Translations under genes and position numbers: made by a program | The notes under the pieces: generated by a model | Told to the model about the DNA's origin: nothing | Seen by the model: the letters and a program-made list of their open reading frames with translations, nothing else | Databases searched by the model: none | Source: Mesorhizobium erdmanii USDA 3471 | Lineage (GTDB): Bacteria > Pseudomonadota > Alphaproteobacteria > Rhizobiales > Rhizobiaceae | Direction of reading: 5' to 3' | Assembly: GCF_000472705.1 (NCBI RefSeq) | Contig: NZ_AXAE01000019.1 | Span: 106,423 to 170,422, forward strand | DNA: 64,000 nucleotides | Shown: positions 19,090-28,680 of the stretch, piece after piece | How the letters are laid out: each line of letters begins with the position of its first letter | How positions within the stretch are numbered: position 1 is the first letter of the stretch

Positions 19090-20415
19090 ATGACAACGCT
19101 CGCCGCCGACCGCGAAATCGAAGCCCTGATGGCGCTTCATCCGAAAGGCTTCGACCTTTCGCTCGACCGCATCACGCGGCTCCTGGAGCGGCTGGGCAAC
19201 CCGCAGGAACTGCTACCGCCGGTCATCCATATCGCAGGCACCAACGGCAAGGGCTCCTGCGCGGCCTTTTCGCGCGCGCTGCTCGAAGCCGCCGGGCATC
19301 TTGTCCATGTCCACACTTCGCCGCATCTGGTCAACTGGGCCGAGCGCTACCGGCTCGCCGCCGAAGGTGGCGGCAAACTCGTCGACGATGAGACCTTCGC
19401 CGAGGCCATTGCCCGCGTCGCCAAGGCCAATGGCGGCCAGAAGATCACCGTCTTCGAGATCCTCACCGCCGTTACTTTCATCTTGTTTTCCGAGCATCCG
19501 GCCGAAGCCGCCATCATCGAGGTCGGCCTCGGCGGTCGCTTCGACGCCACCAATGTCGTCGCCAGGCCCGCCGTGTCGGTGATCATGCCGGTGTCGATGG
19601 ACCATGAGGCCTATCTCGGCGACCGTGTCGAACTGATCGCCGCTGAGAAGGCCGGCATCATGAAGCGCGGCTGCCCGGTGGTCATCGGCGCGCAGGAAAG
19701 CGAGACGGCGCTGCAAGTGCTGATCGAGACCGCCGAGCGGCTGGAGTGCCCGACCTTCGTCTACGGCCAGGATTTCCTCGCCTTCGAGGAAAACGGCCGC
19801 ATGGTCTACCAGGACGAGGACGGCTTGATGGATTTGCCGCCGCCACGGCTGCCCGGGCGCCACCAGTTCGCCAATGCGGCCGCCGCGATCGCCGCGGTCA
19901 AGGCGGCCGGCTTCGAGATCAGCCACCGCGCCGCCGAGAAGGCGATGACCCATGTCGCGTGGCCCGGCCGCATGCAGAAGCTGGCGCAGGGAAAGTTGGT
20001 GGACCTGGCGCCGAAGGGCGCCGATATCTGGCTCGACGGCGGCCACAATCCGGGTGCCGGGGTGGTTGTCGCCGAAGCGCTGGCCGAGCAGGAGGAAAAG
20101 AACCCGCGCCCGCTGTTCCTCATTTCGGGCATGATCAACACCAAGGACCAGAGCGGCTATTTTCGCGCCTTCAAGGGTCTGGCCCGGCATGTCTACACCG
20201 TGCCGGTGAGCATGAGCGAGGCCGGCGTGCCGAACGACGAACTGGCGATCCGCGCCACCGAAGCCGGGCTGTCCGCCGAGCCGGTCAGTTCCGTCGCCAG
20301 CGCGCTGATGCTGCTGCGCGACACCTGGGACGGCCCGGCGCCGCGCATTCTGATCGGCGGGTCGCTCTATCTGGCTGGAGCCGTGCTGGCCGAGAACGGC
20401 ACGCCACCGACCTGA
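19090..20415 (+). CDS. folC: bifunctional dihydrofolate/folylpolyglutamate synthase (FolC)
   Basis: A 441-residue Mur-ligase-like enzyme that adds glutamate to dihydropteroate and folates. The ATP loop is IAGTNGKGSCAAF (AGTNGKGS at 49-56). Other ligase segments are LGGRFDATNVV, SMDHEAYLGD, EKAGIMKRG and WLDGGHNPGAG. An in-frame ATG at 19072 is possible; 19090 is preferred for length, and neither has a strong ribosome site. It is 120 bp downstream of accD and convergent with the cupin gene. Confidence 0.95.
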   Translation: MTTLAADREIEALMALHPKGFDLSLDRITRLLERLGNPQELLPPVIHIAGTNGKGSCAAFSRALLEAAGHLVHVHTSPHLVNWAERYRLAAEGGGKLVDDETFAEAIARVAKANGGQKITVFEILTAVTFILFSEHPAEAAIIEVGLGGRFDATNVVARPAVSVIMPVSMDHEAYLGDRVELIAAEKAGIMKRGCPVVIGAQESETALQVLIETAERLECPTFVYGQDFLAFEENGRMVYQDEDGLMDLPPPRLPGRHQFANAAAAIAAVKAAGFEISHRAAEKAMTHVAWPGRMQKLAQGKLVDLAPKGADIWLDGGHNPGAGVVVAEALAEQEEKNPRPLFLISGMINTKDQSGYFRAFKGLARHVYTVPVSMSEAGVPNDELAIRATEAGLSAEPVSSVASALMLLRDTWDGPAPRILIGGSLYLAGAVLAENGTPPT

Positions 20416-20433
20416 GGTTTCGCCTCAGCGCGC

Positions 20434-20715
20434 CTACTTCAGCTCGATCTCGATGAAAGCATATTCGCCGTCATTGGCGCTGATGACGTCGTGTTCGACG
20501 CCCTCCTTGCGGAAATAGGGCGCGCCTTTCTTCATCTCGGCGAAGGTCTCGCCGTCCTTGGTCACCAGCTTAAGCTTGCCGTCCATCAGCGGCACCACGA
20601 CATAGTCGTGGCCATGGCGGTGCCAGCCGGTGTTTTCACCCGGCTGGAAGCGGTATTCGGTGACGATGACGCGATCATTGTCGATGAACACGGTGGCCTT
20701 GGCGGATCCGGTCAT
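20434..20715 (-). CDS. small cupin-domain protein
   Basis: A 93-residue single cupin. The first motif is PGENTGWHRHGHDYVVVP, with metal-ligand histidines H32 and H34 (possibly H36), and the second is EGVEHDVISANDG. The start at 20715 (MTGSAKATVF) has GGGAG upstream; the open frame to 20751 lacks one. No substrate can be inferred. It is convergent with folC and lies downstream of trxA. Confidence 0.8.
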   Translation of the reverse strand: MTGSAKATVFIDNDRVIVTEYRFQPGENTGWHRHGHDYVVVPLMDGKLKLVTKDGETFAEMKKGAPYFRKEGVEHDVISANDGEYAFIEIELK

Positions 20716-20845
20716 GTCGCTCTCCCTGTTTCTGTTGCCACCAGAAGACATGGAATGCCTTGGCGTGAGGGCCAGACCAGCTCACCGATGAAGCCAACCA
20801 AAAGCCCGGCGCGATGGCCGGGCTCTTGAATATCGTGAATTCAAA

Positions 20846-20889
20846 GCAATTCCAGGAAAAGTGTGAAGCGGTTTTCCGCTCGGAATTGC
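20846..20889. repeat. intergenic palindromic repeat, copy 3 (cupin-trxA)
   Basis: Outer arms GCAATTCC (20846-20853) and GGAATTGC (20882-20889) enclose GGAAAA (20855-20860) and TTTTCC (20872-20877). The core AGGAAAAGTG...CGGTTTTCC matches copy 1. The outer arms differ (CAATTCC instead of CATGTCC), defining a second subtype with copy 5. Confidence 0.78.
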
Positions 20890-20910
20890 GTTCAAAAAGG
20901 GTCTACCGGA

Positions 20911-21237
20911 TCAGGCGAGGCTGCCGTTGATCCAGTGTGCCAGTGCGGTCTTCGGCGCTGCGCCGACCTTCATGTCGGCCACTTCGCCGCTCTTGAAGAT
21001 CATCAGCGTCGGGATCGAGCGGACGCCGAATTGCGCGGCAAGCTCGGGATTCTCGTCGATATTGAGCTTGGCGATCTTCACCTTGGCGCCGAGTTCGGCG
21101 GCGATGTCTTCAAGCGACGGCGCGATCTGTTTGCACGGGCCGCACCATTCCGCCCAGAAATCGACCACGACCGGTACGTTGGCATTGAGCACGTCGGCCT
21201 GGAAATTGTTCTTGTCGACCTTGACGGTGGCACCCAT
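20911..21237 (-). CDS. trxA: thioredoxin (TrxA)
   Basis: A 108-residue thioredoxin with the WCGPC active site at residues 31-35 ([16 protein letters not shown]) and the cis-Pro segment [10 protein letters not shown]. It reduces cytoplasmic disulfides. The start at 21237 ([12 protein letters not shown]) matches the family N-terminus; the frame continues upstream without resemblance. It lies 77 bp downstream of addA on the same strand. Confidence 0.97.
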   Translation of the reverse strand: MGATVKVDKNNFQADVLNANVPVVVDFWAEWCGPCKQIAPSLEDIAAELGAKVKIAKLNIDENPELAAQFGVRSIPTLMIFKSGEVADMKVGAAPKTALAHWINGSLA

Positions 21238-21314
21238 GCGGAAAAGTCCTTTCGAGAGTTCTGTGTCGCACCAAATGTGGTGGTTGTCGCGCCCTTCTTC
21301 AAGCAGGTCTTGTG

Positions 21315-24300
21315 TCACGCTCCCGTGAGTCGGGCAAGGGCGTCATCCATGGCCCTGGCCGGCAGTTCGATCAGCCTTGGTGCTTCCGTGAACAGCAGGA
21401 CCGCCTTGATCTCGCGCCCGGGATAGAGCGGCTGCAGCAGGGCGCGATAGAGCGCGAGCTGCAGCAGATAGGCCGGCGGAACCTCCGCCAAAGAGCCGGG
21501 CGCGGGCCGGTTGGTCTTGTAGTCGACGATGGAAACAGTGTCGGCTGTCACCGCCAGCCGGTCGATCTTGCCGGAAATCGAGCGCCTTTTGCCCCTGACC
21601 TCCAGGCTGCCCATGATCGCGACTTCCGCGCGTGACGATGGCGCGAACAGCTGGCCGAGGCGCGGGTCGGCGAGAATGGCGATGACCGATGCCAAGGCCC
21701 TTTCCCGCTCTGACGGCGGCCATTCGGCGCCCGTTCGCGCGAGGTAACGCTCGGCCGCACTCCGGCGCTCGTCCTCGGCAATGCCGGGCAGCATCTGCAG
21801 CAATTTGTGCAAGGCGAGCCCGCGCAGCACGGCAAAACCCGGCTCGGCGTCGGCGTCCAGCACCGGCGAAGCCTTGTCGACCACCGCTTCCTTGCCTTCG
21901 TCGATCAGCGCCGAAGCGCCGGACGGCGATAGCGGCCGCGGCAGATCCTCGAAGGGCGGCAGGGGTTGGAACAGGGTCGCCGGCAATGGCCCGAAAGCAT
22001 CGGCCTGCCGCGCCTGTTCACTGGCGCCTGGCGCCACGGGCGGTAGCTTGGTCACATGGAAACGGTGCACCGGTTCGCCACCGGCGGGATGCGGACGCTG
22101 TTCGCTTTCCGGCGCGCCGATCAGTGCGCGGCTGACGATCGAATGCCAGGTGCCGGTGTTCGGCGCCCGCTTGCCGTGATAGCCGGAGACGATCAGCCGG
22201 TCCTCGGCACGGGTCATGCCAACGTAAAGCAAGCGGCGGTATTCGTCGTCGGCCAGTTCCCTTGCCCGCGCGGCTGCTGCCTTCGAAAAGCCGTTGGCGA
22301 CGTCGCTGGCCGAACGCCAGAGATAGCCCTTGCCGTCCCAATGCCGGCCCGAGCTGGCGAAAGGCATCAGGCGCGGCAGATGCTGGTCGCTGAACGGGGC
22401 GGAGCCGCCGTCGACCAGGAACACCACGGGCGCTTCCAGGCCCTTGGCGGCGTGCACGGTCATGACGCGCACTTCGTCGCGGGTCTGGTCCATCTCGCGC
22501 TTGATCTCTGGCCCGGCATTTTCCAGCGTCGACAGGAAGGCTTCCAGCCCCGGCAGGCCGGTTCGCTCCTCGGCAAGGCAGAAGCTGAGGAACTCGTCGA
22601 GAATGTCACCGGCTTCCGGCCCAAGCCGGGCGATCATCTTGCGCCGGACGCGATCACGCGCCAGCAGGCCGGCATAGAACTCGAACACCGGCTTGAAGGC
22701 CGCCTCATCGGCCCAGAGGTCAAGCTGGGCCACGACCTTGGCGAGGGCTTCGTCGTCGGTGGCATGCTGGCGCAGCGACGCGGCCAGCGATACGCCGGGC
22801 GGCCTCTGCGCGGCAAGCGTGAACAGCGTCTCCTCCGGCAGGTCGAAGATCGGGCTGCGCAGCACGGCGGCGAGCGACAGATCGTCCTGTGGCTGGATCA
22901 AGAGATGGCCGAGCGCGATCAAATCCTTGACCGCGATATGGCCGGGCAGGCTCAAACGATCGGCACCGGCGACCGGAATGTCGCGGCGTTTCAAGGCGCG
23001 CGTCAGCGCATGGACAAAGCTGTCGCGCTTGCGCACCAGCACCAGCACATCGCCCGGCCGCAGCCGTTTGCCGCGGCCCTCGATGATCTCGCCCTTGCCG
23101 ATCCAGCCGGCAATGGCCGTCGCCACATTCTCGGCAACGCGCACCGCCGGTGCATGGGCGTGGTCGATGGCCTGCGTCCAGTCGTCGGGCTCATCGACGA
23201 CATCGGCACCGATCGACGGCCAGACCTCGACATAGCCCGGCGCATCGGTGCGGATCGCCTTGTGGCTCAGCGGATCGGGATCATGGCTGATGCCGCGCCG
23301 CACGGTCGGGTCGGCAAAGACGCGGTCGACGGCGGCCAGCACGTCGTCGGTCGAGCGGAACGACCAGGTCAGCTTGAGGTCGGCAAAGGACGCCTCGGCG
23401 TCGCGCACGCGTCCGGCAAACAGCAGCCGGCTGTCCGTGAAGGAGTCCGGGGCAGCCCCCTGGAAGGAATAGATCGACTGTTTCTCGTCGCCGACGGCGA
23501 AGACCGTCCGGTGAACCCGCTCGCGTGCGCCAAAACCGGCGAAAAATTCCTCCGCCAGCCGCTTCACCACCTCCCATTGATCGGGACTGGTGTCCTGCGC
23601 CTCGTCGAGCAGGATGTGGTCGATGCCCTGGTCGAGCTTGTACTGCACCCAGGGGCCGGCATCGGGTCGTGCCAGGAGGTTGACCGTGCGGGTGATCAGA
23701 TCATTGAAGTCGAGAAAGCCGCGGCTGCGCTTCAACACTTCGTAGCGGGCGATCAGCCAGTCGGCGATGGTGAGTGCCGCGCGCGTGCCTTCCAGCATGC
23801 GGAACAGCGCCAGCCGGTCGACGGTTTCGATGATGGCGTTGGCGGCCGAGAGATAGCGTTCGGCCAGATCCGGCAGCCGGTCGGTCAGCGCCTTCTTGAA
23901 GGCTTTTGCCGGATCATAGGGATCGCCATCGGTCTTGAGGAAGGCTCGTGCGAGCAGTTGCAGCCGGCGAACGGCATCGCTCTCGGCGAAAGCCTGCCGC
24001 GCATAGGGCAGGATGTTGTTCAGCACCGATCTGGCGTCAGTGGATTCGGCGGCCTGGGCGAAGCCGGCGAAATAATCCGGCAGGAAGCCGGGCAGTGGCC
24101 ACACCGATGCCGCCAGGCCCTCGGCGGTCTGGCCGGGGTGGAAATGGAATTCATCGAACAGCGGCTGGAAGCCGTCACCCCCGACGGCATCGAGGAACTG
24201 GCGCAAGCCGTCACGCTTGCGCACGATCTCGCCGAGCAGCGCGTCGAGCCCGGCTTCGCCGCCGCGCTCCAGCACGGTAGCGAAGGCGTCGGCCAGATCA

Positions 24301-24827
24301 GCGTTGCCGGCCGCCGTGCCGGAGATCATCTCGCGGCGCGCGGCGGCGAAAAGCGACGCCTCCATCTGGCCGTCGAGCATCTCGAAATGGGCGGGGATAT
24401 TGGCTTCCAGCGGGAACTGGTGGAGCACGGATTCGCAGAAGGCATGGATGGTCTGGATCTTCAGCCCGCCTGGCGTCTCCAGCGCCTCGGCGAACAGCCG
24501 CCGCGCCCGGCGCATGGTGTCACGGTCCGGCCGCCGGCCTTCGAGCGCCTCGATCTTCTCCGCCAGTTCGGCGTCGCCGAGAACCGTCCAGTCCGACAGC
24601 GTGGAAAAGACCCGGTTCGACATGTTGGCGGCGGCGGCCCGCGTATAGGTCAGGCACAGGATCTTCGACGGGTCGGTGCCGTTGAGCAGCAGCCGGATGA
24701 CACGCTGGGCCAGCACATGGGTCTTGCCGGAGCCGGCATTGGCCGACACCCAGGCTGAATTCCGAGGATCGGCGGCGCGAGCCTGGCTGTTGGCAGTATC
24801 GCTCGGGATCGGATAGGCCTTCTTCAT
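21315..24827 (-). CDS. addA: double-strand break repair helicase-nuclease AddA
   Basis: A 1170-residue UvrD-like helicase with a C-terminal nuclease domain; with AddB it resects DNA ends for RecA loading (the RecBCD counterpart). Walker A is NAGSGKT within [15 protein letters not shown] (G32-T36), motif II is [14 protein letters not shown], and a later helicase motif is [15 protein letters not shown]. The nuclease signature is [13 protein letters not shown] near residue 1085, with [11 protein letters not shown] ahead of it. The start overlaps the addB stop by 4 bp. Confidence 0.96.
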   Translation of the reverse strand: MKKAYPIPSDTANSQARAADPRNSAWVSANAGSGKTHVLAQRVIRLLLNGTDPSKILCLTYTRAAAANMSNRVFSTLSDWTVLGDAELAEKIEALEGRRPDRDTMRRARRLFAEALETPGGLKIQTIHAFCESVLHQFPLEANIPAHFEMLDGQMEASLFAAARREMISGTAAGNADLADAFATVLERGGEAGLDALLGEIVRKRDGLRQFLDAVGGDGFQPLFDEFHFHPGQTAEGLAASVWPLPGFLPDYFAGFAQAAESTDARSVLNNILPYARQAFAESDAVRRLQLLARAFLKTDGDPYDPAKAFKKALTDRLPDLAERYLSAANAIIETVDRLALFRMLEGTRAALTIADWLIARYEVLKRSRGFLDFNDLITRTVNLLARPDAGPWVQYKLDQGIDHILLDEAQDTSPDQWEVVKRLAEEFFAGFGARERVHRTVFAVGDEKQSIYSFQGAAPDSFTDSRLLFAGRVRDAEASFADLKLTWSFRSTDDVLAAVDRVFADPTVRRGISHDPDPLSHKAIRTDAPGYVEVWPSIGADVVDEPDDWTQAIDHAHAPAVRVAENVATAIAGWIGKGEIIEGRGKRLRPGDVLVLVRKRDSFVHALTRALKRRDIPVAGADRLSLPGHIAVKDLIALGHLLIQPQDDLSLAAVLRSPIFDLPEETLFTLAAQRPPGVSLAASLRQHATDDEALAKVVAQLDLWADEAAFKPVFEFYAGLLARDRVRRKMIARLGPEAGDILDEFLSFCLAEERTGLPGLEAFLSTLENAGPEIKREMDQTRDEVRVMTVHAAKGLEAPVVFLVDGGSAPFSDQHLPRLMPFASSGRHWDGKGYLWRSASDVANGFSKAAAARARELADDEYRRLLYVGMTRAEDRLIVSGYHGKRAPNTGTWHSIVSRALIGAPESEQRPHPAGGEPVHRFHVTKLPPVAPGASEQARQADAFGPLPATLFQPLPPFEDLPRPLSPSGASALIDEGKEAVVDKASPVLDADAEPGFAVLRGLALHKLLQMLPGIAEDERRSAAERYLARTGAEWPPSERERALASVIAILADPRLGQLFAPSSRAEVAIMGSLEVRGKRRSISGKIDRLAVTADTVSIVDYKTNRPAPGSLAEVPPAYLLQLALYRALLQPLYPGREIKAVLLFTEAPRLIELPARAMDDALARLTGA

Positions 24828-27800
24828 GCCTCCCCTCCCTCATCACCGGCATCGCCGCCGGCTGACCATTCGAGCACGCGGGCGAGATGGTCGTAGTCAC
24901 CGTCGGTCTCGCCTTCGCGAAACGGCAAAGCGCGCGACAGGTAGCCGGTCTGCGGGTCGCTATAGTGGACGAGCAACTTTTCCAGCCGGGCCCAGGCCTC
25001 TTCGGCAAGGTCGGCGGCGGTCCTTGGCTGGCGGTTGTGCTCGAGAATGGACTCCTCGAACACCTCGCCATTCGGCTTCAATCGCACGAAGGCCAGCTGC
25101 GATGGTTCGCGCGCGCCCAAATCCTTGAAGGCGCCGCGCCTCAGCAGCGCGCCTTCCAGCGCCAGTTGCGGCGCCAGCAGCGTGTGCGCCTGCGCCTTGG
25201 AGGGCGAGGAGCCGGTCTTGTAGTCCAGTATGTCGGCCATGCCGCCGGCCAGCAGGTCGACGCGGTCGGCATAACCGGACAGCGTCACGCCGGACTGGCC
25301 GACCGGGGTCTTGCCGGCACGTTCCTCGGCATGGCGCCGGGTCACCGCGTCGGCACGCGTGCGCTCCCATTCGACGATGTTGGCGGCGAGTTTCTCGAAG
25401 CGCGGCCACCACACCGCCTCGACGTCGGCCGGAAGCGCGGCCTCGCCAAAGCAGGCGCGGCCGGCGGCGACGAGGCCGGCCAGCGCATCGGCCGCGCGCG
25501 GATCGGCGACGCGCAACGAGAACAGATGCAGGATGGCGTGGAACAGCGTGCCGCGTTCGGCGGCACCGGGATCGCGGATCAGCGGATCGAGTGGCATCAG
25601 GCCGAGAATCCGTCTCGCATAGACCGCATAGGGATCGCGGCGCAACGTCTCGATCTCGGTGACCGAGAAATGCGTTGGGCGCACCGCCAATGGCGGCTTC
25701 GGCTGCGGCCTTGGCGCGAAATCCTGCTTCGGGCCGGTATCGAGCGCGCGGGCCCAGGCCAGCAACTCGTCGCCGCGCCGGCGCAGAGCCGATGCCTGGT
25801 CGTTGCCGATGAAGGTGAGCAGGCGCTGCAGCCAGCGTGACGGCACGGCGGGTGCGTCGCCGGCGCGGGCCGAGCGGGCCAGCACCACTTGTCTCGCGCC
25901 CATGGCCATCTGGAAATCATGCGCGGCAAGGCCGATGCGTCGTTCGGGCGGTTCGAGATCGATGCCGGTCTTCATCAGCCGCGACATGAAGCGGTCGCTC
26001 TCCGGTTTGCGCGGCCACACACCTTCGTTGAGCCCGCCAATGATCAGCGTGTCGACATCCTGCAGCCGCGCTTCCAGCGCGCCCCAGATGGCGATGTTCC
26101 TGTCGGTGCCTTGTGCCGGCTTGACCGTTTCGGGCGCGATCAGGGCGTCCATTACATCGGGCCACTCATCCGCGCCGAACGACAGCGAGGCCGAAGCCGC
26201 CACCAGCCCGCGCAGCAGTTCCGCGAGCTTCTCGCCGGCGTCGCCGGCATAAAGGTCGCCCAGGCCGCCATCAGCGGAACGGCCGAGATTTTCCAGGGCG
26301 ACGACGCTGGCTTTGACCAGTGCGGCAAGGTCGGCACCCGCCTGGCCGCGAAACGCCGAAAGCGGCGCCAGCGCTTCTGTCAGGTGTGCGAGAAGGTTCC
26401 TCGCATCCTCTATGGAGCGCACGGTCAGCCGGGAAAACCAGAAGGGCGGACGGCTGTCGCCGCCCAGGTCGGTGAGGCGGGCCTCGAACAAGTCCGGCAG
26501 CGAAACGATGTCCGGGCGGCCGGTGCCGCCACGCAGGGCCACCAGTTCGACCAGTTCCGCCGCATGGCGCACGGCAGCGCGCTCCAGGCCGAGGCTGAGC
26601 AGCGGATGCTTGAGCAGCGACAGGAGGCCGACAGGGTCGCCTGGCCGGAACACGGCCTCGAGCGCCAGCCGCAGCAGGCTGGCCGCCGGGCTGTTGGCGA
26701 GCGGCGTGCCGCCGGAATCGTCGGCGACGACGCCAAAGCGCTGGAGCTCGACCGACACGCGCCGCGCCAGCGCCCGGTCGCCGGTGACGAGAGCCGCCCT
26801 CTGGCCGGGCTCTTCCACGGCCCGCTTGAGCGCGACGGCGATGGCGACGGCCTCATCGCGTTCGCTGGCCGCTTCGAGCAGCGTCACGTCGGCAAAGGCG
26901 CCGGCAATGTCGGGCGCCGAAAACCCGTTGCGCGTTTCGGCCCATAGCTCGGTGGTCTCGGCCGGCCGCAGCGCTTCGCCGACAAGGGCGGCGCGGCGCG
27001 CCAGCCGTGGTTCGGCCACGCCGATTTCCTCGACATCGTCGCGCAGCACGCCGATCTTGCCGATCAGCCTGGCCAGGCCATATTGCGGGTGGCCAAGCAC
27101 GGCCGGCCGTGCGCCGGGTGCCACGAGCGCCTGGAAAGAGGCTTCGTCAAGCGTCCGGTCGAGACCGGGCAGCACGATGGCGCCGCCAGGCAGACGGGCG
27201 ATCGCGGCAAGCAGCTCGGCCGTTGCCGGGATGGAGCCGGTCGAGCCGGCGGCGATCACCGGTCCGGCCGGGGGATTGCGTCGCAATCGCGCCGCCTCGG
27301 AGCGGATCAGCGCGCTGCGATGCGCGGCCGGGTTGGAGCGGTCGCTCTCGCTCAGGAATTTTGGCCAGGCATCGGTGACGATGCCGAGGAATTCGAGCGT
27401 CACCTGCCACCATCCGGCAAGGTTGCCAGTCACCAGGCCCTCAAGCTTCGCCCAGTCGGTGCCTTCGGTCTCGATTTCGTCCATCAGTCCGGCAAGATCG
27501 CGTGCCAGCCAGATCGCGTCGGCCGTGGAGGCGGGGATTACGATCTCCTCCGCGAAAAGCTTCGCGACGTGCTCCGGCAACCGGCGTTTCCACGCCCGCA
27601 CCAGCGGCGTCAGCAGCAACAGCCGTTCGGTCGCCGAGATCGGCGGCGCGAGATCGATCGCCGCCGATGGCTCGGCGTCGAACGCCGCCTCGTCCTCGTC
27701 GAACTCGCCGAGCGGGCGGATAACCGGCAAGATCGCCGAACCGCCGCCGCCGCGTTTCTTCAAGCTGTCGACGAAGACGCCGCGCAAGGCACGCGCGGCA

Positions 27801-27958
27801 CGGCGCGTCGGCACATAGATGGTGACGTCGGCCAGGGCGAGCGGATCGCCATCGAAGCGAAAGTGTGGAATCAGACGGCCGGCAAGCAGCGCCTCGGCCA
27901 GCGTCGGCAGGAACGGCGCACCGGGGGGGATGGAGAAAACGCGGCTTGGGCCGCTCAT
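24824..27958 (-). CDS. addB: double-strand break repair protein AddB
   Basis: A 1044-residue partner of AddA. The N-terminus has the family segment IYVPTRRAARALR, and no Walker A motif is visible, in line with the helicase-dead alphaproteobacterial AddB. The C-terminal nuclease domain has GTLFHAILHLFS and ADILDYKTGSSPSKAQA. It overlaps addA by 4 bp downstream and murU by 4 bp upstream. Confidence 0.95.
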   Translation of the reverse strand: MSGPSRVFSIPPGAPFLPTLAEALLAGRLIPHFRFDGDPLALADVTIYVPTRRAARALRGVFVDSLKKRGGGGSAILPVIRPLGEFDEDEAAFDAEPSAAIDLAPPISATERLLLLTPLVRAWKRRLPEHVAKLFAEEIVIPASTADAIWLARDLAGLMDEIETEGTDWAKLEGLVTGNLAGWWQVTLEFLGIVTDAWPKFLSESDRSNPAAHRSALIRSEAARLRRNPPAGPVIAAGSTGSIPATAELLAAIARLPGGAIVLPGLDRTLDEASFQALVAPGARPAVLGHPQYGLARLIGKIGVLRDDVEEIGVAEPRLARRAALVGEALRPAETTELWAETRNGFSAPDIAGAFADVTLLEAASERDEAVAIAVALKRAVEEPGQRAALVTGDRALARRVSVELQRFGVVADDSGGTPLANSPAASLLRLALEAVFRPGDPVGLLSLLKHPLLSLGLERAAVRHAAELVELVALRGGTGRPDIVSLPDLFEARLTDLGGDSRPPFWFSRLTVRSIEDARNLLAHLTEALAPLSAFRGQAGADLAALVKASVVALENLGRSADGGLGDLYAGDAGEKLAELLRGLVAASASLSFGADEWPDVMDALIAPETVKPAQGTDRNIAIWGALEARLQDVDTLIIGGLNEGVWPRKPESDRFMSRLMKTGIDLEPPERRIGLAAHDFQMAMGARQVVLARSARAGDAPAVPSRWLQRLLTFIGNDQASALRRRGDELLAWARALDTGPKQDFAPRPQPKPPLAVRPTHFSVTEIETLRRDPYAVYARRILGLMPLDPLIRDPGAAERGTLFHAILHLFSLRVADPRAADALAGLVAAGRACFGEAALPADVEAVWWPRFEKLAANIVEWERTRADAVTRRHAEERAGKTPVGQSGVTLSGYADRVDLLAGGMADILDYKTGSSPSKAQAHTLLAPQLALEGALLRRGAFKDLGAREPSQLAFVRLKPNGEVFEESILEHNRQPRTAADLAEEAWARLEKLLVHYSDPQTGYLSRALPFREGETDGDYDHLARVLEWSAGGDAGDEGGEA

Positions 27959-28680
27959 TGCGACTCGGTTAAAGCGCCGGCGACGGCTTCTTCCGCCAGC
28001 GCAATGGCATCGGGCGTGCCGACAGTGATCCAGTGGCCGTGCATCGGCATGCCGTACAGCCGGCCGGCTGCAATGGCCTTGTCGAAGTAAGCGTTGAGCG
28101 AGTGCGGCTCGGCAGGTGCATCCCTGAACAGGCGCGGATGGATGATCGCCGCGCCGGCGTAGATCAGGCCGGCGGGATCGCCTTTTGAACGCCGCAAGGC
28201 ACCGTCCGGCGCCACCAGGAAATCGGTGCTGCCACAGTGTCCTGTCGCCTGATGGAGATCAGCCAGCATCAGCAGAATATCCATTTTCGCCGCGTCCCAC
28301 GCAAGGGCAAGCCGCCCGAGATTGAGTGGACCGTGGTCGATCCAGAACGTGTCGGCGTTGAGGATGTAGAACGGCCCTTGCCCCAACTCGGGCAGCGCCT
28401 TGACGATGCCGCCGGCGGAATCGAGCAGCCGGTCGCTCTCGTCGGAAATGACGATCTTCGGTGCCCGACGCGCCGCGACGTGGGCGATGATCTGTTCTGG
28501 AAAATAATGGACGTTGACCACGGCCTTGGCGACGCCGGCGGCGGCCAGGCTGTCGAGGCCCCAGTCGAGCAATGTCTTGCCGGCGATCCGGACCAGCGGC
28601 TTGGGGATGGTGTCGGTGATCGGCCGCATGCGCTTGCCGAGCCCGGCGGCAAGGACGATGGCAGTGTCGGGTCTTGTCAC
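27955..28680 (-). CDS. murU: nucleotidyltransferase, MurNAc-1-phosphate uridylyltransferase-like (MurU)
   Basis: A 241-residue NTP-transferase. The N-terminal signature is AIVLAAGLGKRMRPIT followed by PKPLVRIAGKTLLDW, and the metal-binding Asp is in FYILNADTFW. The gene directly follows the TsaE-AmgK fusion with a 4-bp overlap. In Pseudomonas, AmgK and MurU act in sequence to convert MurNAc to UDP-MurNAc, bypassing de novo synthesis, so the pair suggests the same peptidoglycan recycling route here. A glucose-1-phosphate-type transferase is less likely given the context. Confidence 0.85.
   Translation of the reverse strand: MTRPDTAIVLAAGLGKRMRPITDTIPKPLVRIAGKTLLDWGLDSLAAAGVAKAVVNVHYFPEQIIAHVAARRAPKIVISDESDRLLDSAGGIVKALPELGQGPFYILNADTFWIDHGPLNLGRLALAWDAAKMDILLMLADLHQATGHCGSTDFLVAPDGALRRSKGDPAGLIYAGAAIIHPRLFRDAPAEPHSLNAYFDKAIAAGRLYGMPMHGHWITVGTPDAIALAEEAVAGALTESQ

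Noticed and set aside
17209..19140. 643-codon open frame antisense to trpA and accD
   Set aside because: Both opposite genes are unmistakable; the antisense product has no recognisable fold.
22056..24758. 900-codon open frame on the plus strand, antisense to addA
   Set aside because: It lies wholly inside addA, whose helicase and nuclease motifs are clear; the translation is rich in Arg, Gly and His and shows no domain. It is a product of high-GC codon usage.
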